A stretch of 6,432 bases of DNA, taken from Enterobacteriaceae endosymbiont of Macroplea appendiculata (GTDB lineage Bacteria > Pseudomonadota > Gammaproteobacteria > Enterobacterales > Enterobacteriaceae). Positions 1 to 6,304 of this stretch are shown one piece after another. Location: NCBI RefSeq assembly GCF_012571605.1, contig NZ_CP046221.1, forward strand, positions 1 through 6,432, read 5' to 3'. Each line of letters opens with the position of its first letter. Position 1 is the first letter of the stretch. The notes under the pieces are model-generated. The model was not told the origin of the DNA, ran no database searches, and saw nothing but the letters and a program-made list of their open reading frames with translations. The position numbers and the translations under genes are program-made.

Positions 1-2745
1 ATGTTAATACTCAAAAAAATTATCTTATACTTTTTGCTACTATATTTTTATAGTGTAAAAATAATATTTGCTATCAATATTCCTTATAACAAAGTTTTAA
101 ATAAAACAAATCATAAAGAAAACTTTCAAAATACATATAAAAAAAACAATTTATATGATGCAGGCACTATCAAAAAGTTAATATATAATCATCAATATTT
201 TATACATAAAATGTATTTAAAAAGTCTCAAATTATCTAGTTATAATCAGGATAATGTGATCTTATCAGCTCAAATAGATAACATTTTATCTAAAAAAAGA
301 AAGAACATATATAACAAACATGTAGAACAATACATAGAAAATACATGGCTAGATGACTCAACTGAATATTATCATCCAATTCATTATATTCCATTTACAA
401 GTGATTTATATAATAGAATTATTGAATTTTTTGGAGGGAAAATATCAACAACAATAGAAGCAAAAATTAAAAAAATTTTTGCATCATTACATGCAAATCA
501 TAGTGTAGTTAATATATCTTTTAATCATTTTCCATTTAGTAAATGGAAAATAAAATTTTTATTACCAATAAAAGAAAAAAATAACTATCTTTTTTTTACA
601 CAAAACACTTTTACAATAAATAAGGATAGCCAATATGTTAATACAGGTTTAGGCATAAGAAAAATTTCAACAAAACATCATTTTTTATTAGGTATAAATA
701 ATTTTTTAGACTATGATTATACAACTAATAATTATCGTTTAAGTTTAGGTTTAGAATTTTGGAAAAGTTTTATTAAACTCAGTAGTAATGTATATTTTAG
801 ACTTAATAATTGGAAACCATTTAAAAATCATATTTTCCCAATAAACAATGAAAAAGAAACATATGATATTTTTTCTAGACCTGCAAATAGTTTTGATGTT
901 ATTTTAGAAGGTTATTTACCCAAAATACCTCAAATGATTTTTAATGTTAAATTAACTAAATTTTTACAAGGTAAACAAACCATTTTCAATAATCATAATA
1001 AATATTATGATAATGACTTATATATATTAAAACCAAGCAAATTATCATTTGGCTTACAATATAGATTAAATTCTTTACTATATTTTAATTTTTTAAGAGA
1101 ACAAACATTTGTAGATCATAATGGTAATAATACAGTGTTTGGTATAGGATTAAATTTTAATTTAAATAGTCCTATTTATCATCGTATAGATCATTTTATT
1201 CGTGCAGTAAAAACCTTTAATAAAAGTGTTATTGATAATAAATATGATTTTGTAAATCGTAATAATATTATTACGTTTGAATATAAAAAAGTAAAATCGC
1301 TAAATATTCATATGCTTAATAATATTACTAACTTACCTAAAACTAAAAATTATTTAAGAATTAATGATTATAAACTTATTAAAAAAATAACATTTGAGAA
1401 TACAGCTGATTTTATTAAAAATAAAGGTCTTTTTATTTTACAACAAGATGATTGTGTAGTTATTTTGCCAGAATATGTACATCAAGTAAATTCAAAAACA
1501 TGTTATAATACTTATAACATTAAAGTTATAATAGAAGATATTTACCAAAGAAAAAAAAGTTTTACTCTAAATATTAGAGTATTACCTGAAACAACATCTA
1601 TTAAGCATAATAAAATTGACATTAAAAAATCATCTTTACAAATTAAACCTAACAATATTTATATAGATTATAAAAATAAGTGTACTGTTCTTTTTACAGC
1701 TAAGCGAAATAATAATACTATCGTAACACATCTAAAAAATGTTCAATTTATTGTTAAGGATAAATCTAATCATATTATTAATTCTTTTCATGCTAAAGAA
1801 AAATATCCTGGTATATATTCTGCTAATATTTACAATAATCTTATAGGATCTTTTACTATACAAGTAAAAATAAATAATATTTATTATGCAGAATTATCAA
1901 AAAAAGTGATTTTTTTTGATGCAAATCAAGTAGTATATCTAAATGTATATGAACAGAAAAAATTATATGCAAAAAATACTATATACGATCATATAATATT
2001 AAAAATAAATTTACTTAATTTAAATCATCAGCCAGTTAATAAAGCGTACAATATTATTGTACGTATTCTTTCAATAAATGATCGTCAAGGGAAAAAAAGA
2101 ACAGATAGTGGTAAATTACAGATTTTAAATAATAATAAAGTAAATAATAATAAAGTGAATATAAGTAATAATACAAAATATCAGTTTACAACTAATAATG
2201 ATGGTACATTACAATTAGATATTTCTGATCCAGATGGTATTGGGGTTAAAACAAAAATTAGTATTAGTATTCCCCAAACTAATATTACCAGTAATATTAG
2301 TTTGATTTATGCTGTTCCAACTAGTCCAGATACAGATAAAGCAAACATGTATGGTTATATGGATGATAAAATATATCATAATCATACTACATTACATAGA
2401 CCGCCATTATATAGTGAGTATGCTGGTGATAGAAAAATTTTATATTTAAATGAATTTTGGTCTGTTTTTACAATTCATAAAGCACATACATATTGTAAAA
2501 GTTTACATGGTTCTTTACCAACCAAGGAAACGATGATTGCTTTTAATAAAAATTATTCTACGAATAATTTATTCCATAAATATGGGTGGCCATATAAAAA
2601 TATATTTTCTAATATTTGGACTGCTAATCAATATACTAAACATGATATGCAATATTATTTTTATATTTCTATAATGAATAATAAATATTATAGAGGCCTT
2701 AGTAGTAGTACATATAATGTATTTTGTGAAAATACTATTAAATAA
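1..2745 (+). CDS. Intimin/invasin-family inverse autotransporter adhesin with C-type-lectin-like tip
   Basis: This is an outer-membrane adhesin that displays an extracellular rod. A Sec signal peptide (KK then a hydrophobic core, likely cut after KIIFA, residue 24) precedes a poorly conserved Asn/Lys-rich stretch. Residues ~150-390 match the inverse autotransporter beta-barrel: NNFLDYDY (233-240), RLSLGLEFW (246-254), RLNNWKPF (267-274), RPANSFDV (293-300), GYLPKIPQ (304-311). The family linker follows (KYDFVNRNNII, 414-424). Two or three divergent Ig-like bacterial domains lie at ~430-775; the clearest covers ~541-640. Residues ~812-914 resemble the C-type-lectin-like domain of invasin/intimin, with AHTYCKSLHGSLPT (828-841), KYGWP (860-864), IWTANQY (872-878) and likely disulphide partners Cys832 and Cys909. 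The ORF is intact. Family and domain order are clear; the ligand is unknown, and integrin binding cannot be inferred. The first base of the window is this ATG, and an in-frame ATG at 6409 may be the true start if the molecule is circular. Confidence 0.88.
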   Translation: MLILKKIILYFLLLYFYSVKIIFAINIPYNKVLNKTNHKENFQNTYKKNNLYDAGTIKKLIYNHQYFIHKMYLKSLKLSSYNQDNVILSAQIDNILSKKRKNIYNKHVEQYIENTWLDDSTEYYHPIHYIPFTSDLYNRIIEFFGGKISTTIEAKIKKIFASLHANHSVVNISFNHFPFSKWKIKFLLPIKEKNNYLFFTQNTFTINKDSQYVNTGLGIRKISTKHHFLLGINNFLDYDYTTNNYRLSLGLEFWKSFIKLSSNVYFRLNNWKPFKNHIFPINNEKETYDIFSRPANSFDVILEGYLPKIPQMIFNVKLTKFLQGKQTIFNNHNKYYDNDLYILKPSKLSFGLQYRLNSLLYFNFLREQTFVDHNGNNTVFGIGLNFNLNSPIYHRIDHFIRAVKTFNKSVIDNKYDFVNRNNIITFEYKKVKSLNIHMLNNITNLPKTKNYLRINDYKLIKKITFENTADFIKNKGLFILQQDDCVVILPEYVHQVNSKTCYNTYNIKVIIEDIYQRKKSFTLNIRVLPETTSIKHNKIDIKKSSLQIKPNNIYIDYKNKCTVLFTAKRNNNTIVTHLKNVQFIVKDKSNHIINSFHAKEKYPGIYSANIYNNLIGSFTIQVKINNIYYAELSKKVIFFDANQVVYLNVYEQKKLYAKNTIYDHIILKINLLNLNHQPVNKAYNIIVRILSINDRQGKKRTDSGKLQILNNNKVNNNKVNISNNTKYQFTTNNDGTLQLDISDPDGIGVKTKISISIPQTNITSNISLIYAVPTSPDTDKANMYGYMDDKIYHNHTTLHRPPLYSEYAGDRKILYLNEFWSVFTIHKAHTYCKSLHGSLPTKETMIAFNKNYSTNNLFHKYGWPYKNIFSNIWTANQYTKHDMQYYFYISIMNNKYYRGLSSSTYNVFCENTIK
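2128..2157 (+). repeat. In-frame 15-bp tandem duplication in invasin gene
   Basis: Two copies of AATAATAATAAAGT(A/G), differing only at the last base, lie at 2128-2142 and 2143-2157. They encode NNNKV twice (residues 710-719) in a loop of the second recognisable Ig-like domain. The unit keeps the reading frame and the last-base change is synonymous. This looks like recent slippage in AT-rich DNA. Confidence 0.75.
2275..2304. repeat. Perfect 13-bp inverted repeat with 4-nt loop inside invasin gene
   Basis: The left arm CAAACTAATATTA (2275-2287) and right arm TAATATTAGTTTG (2292-2304) are exact reverse complements around the loop CCAG. The hairpin lies where the last Ig-like region gives way to the linker before the lectin-like domain (residues ~759-768). 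No T-run follows, so it does not look like an intrinsic terminator. A role in mRNA structure is possible but unproven. Confidence 0.6.
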
Positions 2746-2780
2746 TTTTTTGATTTTAGACAATAATTTAGATAATGTTT

Positions 2781-2812
2781 TAGTATATTATACTATTATA
2801 CTATTATAGTAT
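2781..2812. repeat. Two adjacent 15-bp palindromes in the invasin-pectinase gap
   Basis: The 89-bp gap between the two plus-strand genes contains TAGTATATTATACTA (2781-2795) and ATACTATTATAGTAT (2798-2812). Each has 7-bp arms around a single T. An 8-bp tandem TACTATTA at 2791-2806 links them. They could form small alternative hairpins or be a binding site. I see no clear -35/-10 pair here and no GC-rich terminator stem. The pectinase may therefore be co-transcribed with the invasin gene or use a promoter I cannot recognise. Confidence 0.4.
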
Positions 2813-2834
2813 TTATTAATTAGTATTATAAAAA

Positions 2835-4118
2835 ATGAAAATATTATTTCGACAAAAGAACAAAATATTGTTTTATATATGCATATTATTTTTATTTAGT
2901 AAAAAAATTTTTGCAGAAGATCAGCGTATTGTACATGAACCTATTATACCTAAAATATGTCAAGTATTAGAAGCTAATGATGAACAGGATTCTACATTAC
3001 GAATACAACAAGCAATTAATTATTGTGCACAAAAACATCAAATTGTTAGTTTAATTTCGTCTAAAAATAAACAACATGTTTTTTATATTAGTCCTATAAG
3101 TATACCAGATTATGGTGGCTTACTTATTGATCAAACTGTTACAGTAGCAGCTATATCAAATCCTTTATTATTTGATTTAACTGATAAACATGAATGTGGT
3201 AATTTAAGTGTTATTTCTTCTGTGAAACACTGCAAACCATTAATTACAATACATGGTAAAAAGAATGGTATTTATGGTAATGGATATATTGATGGCCAAG
3301 GTGGAGTTTTAATAAAAAATAAAAAATATACTTGGTGGCAATTAGCTTCAGAAGCACAAATACAAAATAAACAACAAAATGCACCGCAATTAATTAATAT
3401 AAATGACGGTAATAACACAACATTATATAAAATACATTTAATAAATTCTCCTAATTTTCATATTGTATCGCATAATACTAATGGATTAACTATTTGGGGA
3501 GTAACTATTAAAACTCCAGAAGATGCAAGAAATACTGATGGTATTGATCCTACATCATCACAAAATATAACTATTACACATAGTTATATTAGTACAGGTG
3601 ATGATAATATAGCTATTAAAGCTGGCAAACAAGGTACATCTAAAAACATGACTATTATAAATAATGTTTTTGGTCATGGACATGGTATGTCTATAGGGTC
3701 TGAAATACAAAATGGTGTAAGTAACGTTTTAATAAAAAATCTATCTCTCATAAATACTACTAATGGTTTACGCATTAAAAGTGATAGTACAAGAGGGGGT
3801 TTAGTAACAAATATTAATTTTAATAATGTTTGCATGCTAAATGTTAAAAAACCTATAGTATTAGATACTTTTTATAATAAAAAATTACATGGTAATTATA
3901 TACCTCAATATAAAAAAATTCATTTTGACAATATCAATGTTCTTACCTCAGGAGAATATATTTTTAATGGTTTTAATGAAAAAAATATTATAGAAGTTTT
4001 CTTCAAAAATGTCCATATCAAACCAGGATCAATATGGATAAAAAAATATGTTCATATTACCGGATTTGTTGATTATGATGTACAAGGTGATCATTGTCCT
4101 AAATATAATACGATTTAA
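2835..4118 (+). CDS. Secreted endo-polygalacturonase, glycoside hydrolase family 28
   Basis: This enzyme hydrolyses alpha-1,4-galacturonan links in pectin. The 427-aa protein has a basic N-terminus, a hydrophobic core and a likely signal peptidase site after KKIFA (residue 27). The rest is a right-handed beta-helix close in sequence style to the roughly 400-aa PehA enzymes of soft-rot enterobacteria. All GH28 active-site motifs are intact: NTDG (233-236, Asp235), GDD (255-257, Asp256 and Asp257), GHG (282-284, His283) and RIK (313-315, Arg313 and Lys315). Flanking blocks KTPEDARNTDGIDP, HGMSIGSE and TTNGLRIKSD are also typical. The mature protein is full length, so it is probably active. It should reach the periplasm by Sec; no outer-membrane export system is encoded here. 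No Shine-Dalgarno sequence precedes the ATG, but the start is supported by the signal peptide. It follows the invasin gene by 89 bp and converges on the dehydratase gene. Endo rather than exo action is inferred from its PehA similarity. Confidence 0.96.
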   Translation: MKILFRQKNKILFYICILFLFSKKIFAEDQRIVHEPIIPKICQVLEANDEQDSTLRIQQAINYCAQKHQIVSLISSKNKQHVFYISPISIPDYGGLLIDQTVTVAAISNPLLFDLTDKHECGNLSVISSVKHCKPLITIHGKKNGIYGNGYIDGQGGVLIKNKKYTWWQLASEAQIQNKQQNAPQLININDGNNTTLYKIHLINSPNFHIVSHNTNGLTIWGVTIKTPEDARNTDGIDPTSSQNITITHSYISTGDDNIAIKAGKQGTSKNMTIINNVFGHGHGMSIGSEIQNGVSNVLIKNLSLINTTNGLRIKSDSTRGGLVTNINFNNVCMLNVKKPIVLDTFYNKKLHGNYIPQYKKIHFDNINVLTSGEYIFNGFNEKNIIEVFFKNVHIKPGSIWIKKYVHITGFVDYDVQGDHCPKYNTI

Positions 4119-4131
4119 TATATTTTATAAC

Positions 4132-4821
4132 TTATAATGTAAGAACTATAAAATTAGTGATGTTCTTTTTTTTATTAGAAATATTATGTTTAATAACATA
4201 TAAATTATAATAATGAGCTGCTATTTTATTGCTAATAGCAGCTATGTTGTTTTTTTTTTGGTAATAAGTAATATATTTTAATGCATATGTAGAACTTGCG
4301 CAAAATTTTATTTGCCATTTAGGAAATAAATGAATATATTGACTGCATTGTAATATAGGTTGTTGATGACTCATAATAGTATTAATATTATTAATTGGGT
4401 TATTTTTTAGATTACTAATTAAACAATGTTGTATGTGATAAGGGAAATTATAACATATATCTACATCATATTTATGTAATACCGTAGATACTTCTTGTAT
4501 TGTTCCAGAACAATTATTTGAAATGGGTAAAATAGCAAAATGTACTATTTTCTTTTTTAATGCAGATAGTACGTTTATAAAGTTATTGCAAAACATATAC
4601 AGAACATTTCTATTTTGCAAAATATTTTGTGCATAAAATATAGTTGCTAAATGTGAATAGCTAAAAATAGGTCCTAAGCAAGTAATAATATATTTATATT
4701 GATGTGAAAACAAGATTTTTTCATTAAAATTAAGAATTAAATTTTCATATTGAATATATGAAAATTTAATTCTTAATTTTTCGTGATATATATTATGAAT
4801 ATGATTTATATTATTTAACAT
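4132..4821 (-). CDS. pheA: Minimal prephenate dehydratase lacking chorismate mutase and ACT domains
   Basis: Prephenate dehydratase converts prephenate to phenylpyruvate in phenylalanine synthesis. Residues ~44-229 align by eye with the catalytic domain of E. coli PheA: CLGPIFSYSHLA (48-59; family FLGPKGSYSHLA), LPISNNCSG (98-106; family VPIENTSSG), IQHCLIS (130-136), SHQQPILQCS (151-160) and NITNFIVL (220-227; family NxTRFxVL). The catalytic Thr of the TRF motif is kept (Thr222), but its Arg is Asn223, and ENTSS has become SNNCS. The usual N-terminal chorismate mutase domain is absent, except perhaps for remnants in the first ~40 residues, and the ORF stops exactly where the regulatory ACT domain should begin. 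Enterobacterial PheA has about 386 residues; this has 229. Loss of ACT would remove phenylalanine feedback. It lies 44 bp after repA on the same strand. It may be a functional minimal enzyme or one in decay; the changed motif residues leave this open. Confidence 0.85.
   Translation of the reverse strand: MLNNINHIHNIYHEKLRIKFSYIQYENLILNFNEKILFSHQYKYIITCLGPIFSYSHLATIFYAQNILQNRNVLYMFCNNFINVLSALKKKIVHFAILPISNNCSGTIQEVSTVLHKYDVDICYNFPYHIQHCLISNLKNNPINNINTIMSHQQPILQCSQYIHLFPKWQIKFCASSTYALKYITYYQKKNNIAAISNKIAAHYYNLYVIKHNISNKKKNITNFIVLTL
4216..4259 (+). terminator. Candidate intrinsic terminator for pectinase, antisense within pheA
   Basis: Arms AGCTGCTATT (4216-4225) and AATAGCAGCT (4234-4243) pair perfectly around an 8-nt loop. 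Six bases later there is a run of ten Ts (4250-4259) on the plus strand. It begins 98 nt after the pectinase stop codon, where a plus-strand terminator would be needed because the genes converge with only a 13-bp gap. Against it: the 6-nt gap between stem and T-run and the modest stem GC. On the minus strand the same bases encode the AAISNKIAA part of PheA. Confidence 0.4.
4726..4780. repeat. Perfect 25-bp inverted repeat with 5-nt loop inside pheA
   Basis: The arms 4726-4750 and 4756-4780 are exact reverse complements over 25 bp, separated by TGAAT. The left arm runs AAAATTAAGAATT... to ...TTTCATAT. The structure begins 41 nt inside pheA and covers codons ~14-32, between the start and the first conserved dehydratase motif. 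This is the region that would join chorismate mutase to dehydratase in a full PheA. In the pheA mRNA it would form a long AU-rich stem. It lacks a following U-run in either direction, so it is not a standard terminator. Confidence 0.85.
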
Positions 4822-4828
4822 ATACTAT

Positions 4829-4857
4829 ATTGTATATCAATATACAAACTTTAACAA
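4829..4857 (-). promoter_or_regulatory. Candidate sigma70 promoter for pheA, near-leaderless
   Basis: On the minus strand TTGTTA (4857-4852) and TACAAT (4834-4829) are separated by 17 bp. The -35 matches 4 of 6 consensus positions and the -10 matches 5 of 6. Transcription would begin around 4822-4823, one or two bases before the pheA ATG at 4821, giving an almost leaderless mRNA. That would fit the lack of a ribosome binding site. Read-through from repA is the alternative. Confidence 0.35.
4830..4847. promoter_or_regulatory. 18-bp perfect palindrome overlapping pheA -10 region
   Basis: TTGTATATCAATATACAA has 8-bp arms around CA. It covers most of the -10 hexamer and the spacer of the candidate pheA promoter in the 44-bp gap between repA and pheA. 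This is a typical place for a repressor operator. The gap is highly AT-rich, so a chance palindrome is possible, and no regulator gene is present in the window. Confidence 0.4.
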
Positions 4858-4865
4858 ATTAAAAC

Positions 4866-5795
4866 CTATTTTTTTATATGTACAAAATCATTTCTATCTA
4901 TCCAGCATTTCCATCCTGTAGAATGTGTAACAACTAGTAAAGCTCTCTTTAAACTTTGTCTAAATTTCCATAATTTTTTAGTTGTACTACCACAAAGTTT
5001 ATTTAATGTACTTACCTTATAACATAAGGGTATCTTATGTGAACAATAAAAACAATGAATCCATTGTGATAAATACTTACCTTTTAATTTTTTTCTTTCT
5101 ATTAAAGAAATAGCTGTCCACATATCATCTTTAAAAAAAGCAACAATTCTCTTATTTAAAATAATAACATGTTTTTTGTTAGAAATATTTTTATAATATT
5201 CATGTAATAAATGTCCAACATAAAAACAATTTTGAAAACCTACTTCTATAATACAAATAGACAATCTAACTAAACAAGTTTTTAACCATTTATAATCTTT
5301 AGTTCCAGTTCTACGGTCAATAGATTTTAGAAAAGAATATGCAGTAAATTCTACTTTACTACCCATGGGTACAAAACACAACCTGTGTAAACATTCTAAC
5401 CAAACATCTAAATCTGTTTGATCTAACTGTTCTCCTGTAAAACGTATTGTAATATTTTGTAAAGAAAATTTAAGAACATTTTTTTCATATTTTCGATGTC
5501 CTTTTTTAATGATACCAAATAAAGAGCTTCTTAACATAATATTTGGTATAATTCGTTTATCTTTGGCAACATAAGGCATCACACTATTTGTTTTATTGCT
5601 AATAATTTTACACTGTAAAGATTGTTGCTGTTGTAATTCTACTTTTTGTGTTACTACTGTTTTGGTATGTGTATCTTGATTTTTTAATGTTGCTTGATCA
5701 GTTTTACTGATTATCACACTACTATCATCAGTATTAACAGCACGATGAATCTTATTCTTTAACGTATTAATTCTTTCATATATAGATTTACACAT
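4866..5795 (-). CDS. repA: TrfA-family plasmid replication initiator protein
   Basis: The protein binds origin iterons and recruits the host replication machinery. After a variable Gln/Thr/Lys-rich N-terminus (residues 1-80), residues ~85-305 match the TrfA family, with two winged-helix domains expected. Recognisable family blocks are RSSLFGIIKKGHRKY (89-103), FTGEQLDQTDLDVWLECLH (119-137), FTAYSFL (150-156), LNKRIVAFF (213-221), WIHCFYCSHK (245-254) and KLWKFRQSLKRAL (274-286). At 309 aa it is in the usual size range and uninterrupted. Its conserved core looks better preserved than that of the neighbouring pheA. It reads away from the iteron array 5959-6143, from a near-consensus promoter adjoining the first iteron, the classic arrangement for Rep self-regulation. 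No Shine-Dalgarno sequence is visible before the ATG. The next in-frame Met is residue 73, still upstream of the conserved core, so the exact start is less certain than the family. Confidence 0.93.
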   Translation of the reverse strand: MCKSIYERINTLKNKIHRAVNTDDSSVIISKTDQATLKNQDTHTKTVVTQKVELQQQQSLQCKIISNKTNSVMPYVAKDKRIIPNIMLRSSLFGIIKKGHRKYEKNVLKFSLQNITIRFTGEQLDQTDLDVWLECLHRLCFVPMGSKVEFTAYSFLKSIDRRTGTKDYKWLKTCLVRLSICIIEVGFQNCFYVGHLLHEYYKNISNKKHVIILNKRIVAFFKDDMWTAISLIERKKLKGKYLSQWIHCFYCSHKIPLCYKVSTLNKLCGSTTKKLWKFRQSLKRALLVVTHSTGWKCWIDRNDFVHIKK

Positions 5796-5913
5796 TTCTA
5801 TTTAGTGGTTAAACTTCAATTATTTCTACATTGTTTATATTACTATACTATATTTATAGTCATTTGAAATAAAACACAGTTTTTACAAAAATTTCCATAC
5901 ATCACAAAGTAAA

Positions 5914-5922
5914 CTTTACACA
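5914..5922 (+). promoter_or_regulatory. DnaA-box-like site near iterons
   Basis: CTTTACACA matches the relaxed DnaA box TTWTNCACA at 8 of 9 positions (first base C instead of T). It lies 36 bp from the first iteron and overlaps the predicted transcription start of repA. This is where iteron plasmids often keep a DnaA site. Confidence 0.45.
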
Positions 5923-5950
5923 TTGTATGTTTAATTTTTAATCATGTCAA
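5922..5950 (-). promoter_or_regulatory. Near-consensus sigma70 promoter for repA
   Basis: On the minus strand a perfect -35 TTGACA (5950-5945) and -10 TACAAT (5927-5922, 5 of 6) are separated by exactly 17 bp. Transcription would begin near 5915, giving a leader of about 120 nt before the repA ATG at 5795. The -35 lies 8 bp from the first iteron, so Rep bound to the iterons could repress its own gene. Confidence 0.75.
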
Positions 5951-5958
5951 GAATTTTT

Positions 5959-6143
5959 AACATCAGGATAACTAGTAGTGAACATCAGGATAACTAGTAG
6001 TGAACATCAGGATAACTAGTAGTGAACATCAGGATCATCAGGATAACTAGTAGTGAACATCAGGATAACTAGTAGTGAACATCAGGATAACTAGTAGTGA
6101 ACATCAGGATAACTAGTAGTGAACATCAGGATAACTAGTAGTG
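5959..6143 (+). repeat. Iteron array: eight 22-bp direct repeats, one expanded
   Basis: Seven copies are identical at 22 bp and abut without spacers. Each starts AACATCAGGATAAC and ends TAGTAGTG, with an ACTAGT core. They begin at 5959, 5981, 6003, 6056, 6078, 6100 and 6122. The fourth unit, 6025-6055, is 31 bp because the ATCAGGATC/A section is doubled. The period of about two helical turns places all Rep sites on one face of the DNA. Copy number, tandem orientation and position beside repA identify them as Rep-binding iterons. Confidence 0.92.
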
Positions 6144-6150
6144 AAATACT

Positions 6151-6304
6151 ATATAATCTTTTATAATCTTTTATAATCTTTTATAATCTTTTTATATTCT
6201 TTTTATTATAAAAATAATTATTGACAAATATAATCTTTTATAATCTTTTATAATCTTTTATAATCTTTTTATATTCTTTTTATTATAAAAATAATTATTG
6301 ACAA
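6151..6304. repeat. 77-bp perfect tandem duplication with 10-bp subrepeats (AT-rich unwinding element)
   Basis: Copy one (6151-6227) and copy two (6228-6304) are identical over 77 bp. Each begins with four 10-bp units ending TATAATCTT, then TTTATATTCTTTTTATTAT and a tail ending TTGACAA. Only 7 of 77 bases per copy are G or C. The block begins 7 bp after the last iteron. Such AT-rich repeats beside iterons usually form the region where the origin melts. The duplication also repeats a TTGACA hexamer (6221-6226 and 6298-6303). Confidence 0.9.

Larger units (their letters stand above)
5914..6304. other. Plasmid replication origin (iteron type)
   Basis: The gene-free stretch combines a DnaA-box-like site (5914-5922), eight direct iterons (5959-6143) and an extremely AT-rich tandem repeat block (6151-6304), beside a gene for a TrfA-family initiator. 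These are the standard parts of a theta-replicating iteron origin: initiator binding sites followed by a DNA unwinding element. The assignment rests on arrangement; initiation sites themselves cannot be seen. Confidence 0.85.

Noticed and set aside
2569..2763. A 64-codon minus-strand open frame opposite the invasin 3' end
   Set aside because: It overlaps the conserved lectin-like domain, has low-complexity Ile/Lys content with no recognisable family, and fits a chance open frame in AT-rich DNA.
4822..4865. pheA read as a degraded pseudogene with a lost N-terminus continuing upstream
   Set aside because: No chorismate mutase-like residues appear upstream in any frame, as this short gap runs directly into the repA stop codon. 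The ORF itself is open and keeps the catalytic blocks, so I treat it as a reduced gene.
4931..4940. AACTAGTA within repA, resembling the iteron core
   Set aside because: Only about eight bases match, the CATCAGG half is absent and it is in coding sequence. A similar ACTAGT near 2320 is equally isolated.
5796..5913. A small gene or antisense RNA in the repA leader
   Set aside because: I see no convincing start, reading frame or promoter pair. There is only a short ACTATA/TATAGT inverted repeat of 6-bp arms, too weak to call.
5959..6143. Regular short repeats that could suggest a CRISPR array
   Set aside because: The repeats abut with no unique spacers and lie beside a Rep gene, so they are iterons.
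6221..6254. TTGACA in the first 77-bp copy as a promoter
   Set aside because: The nearest TATAAT hexamers are 2, 12 or 22 bp away and the sequence at 17 bp is TCTTTT, so no proper -10 exists.
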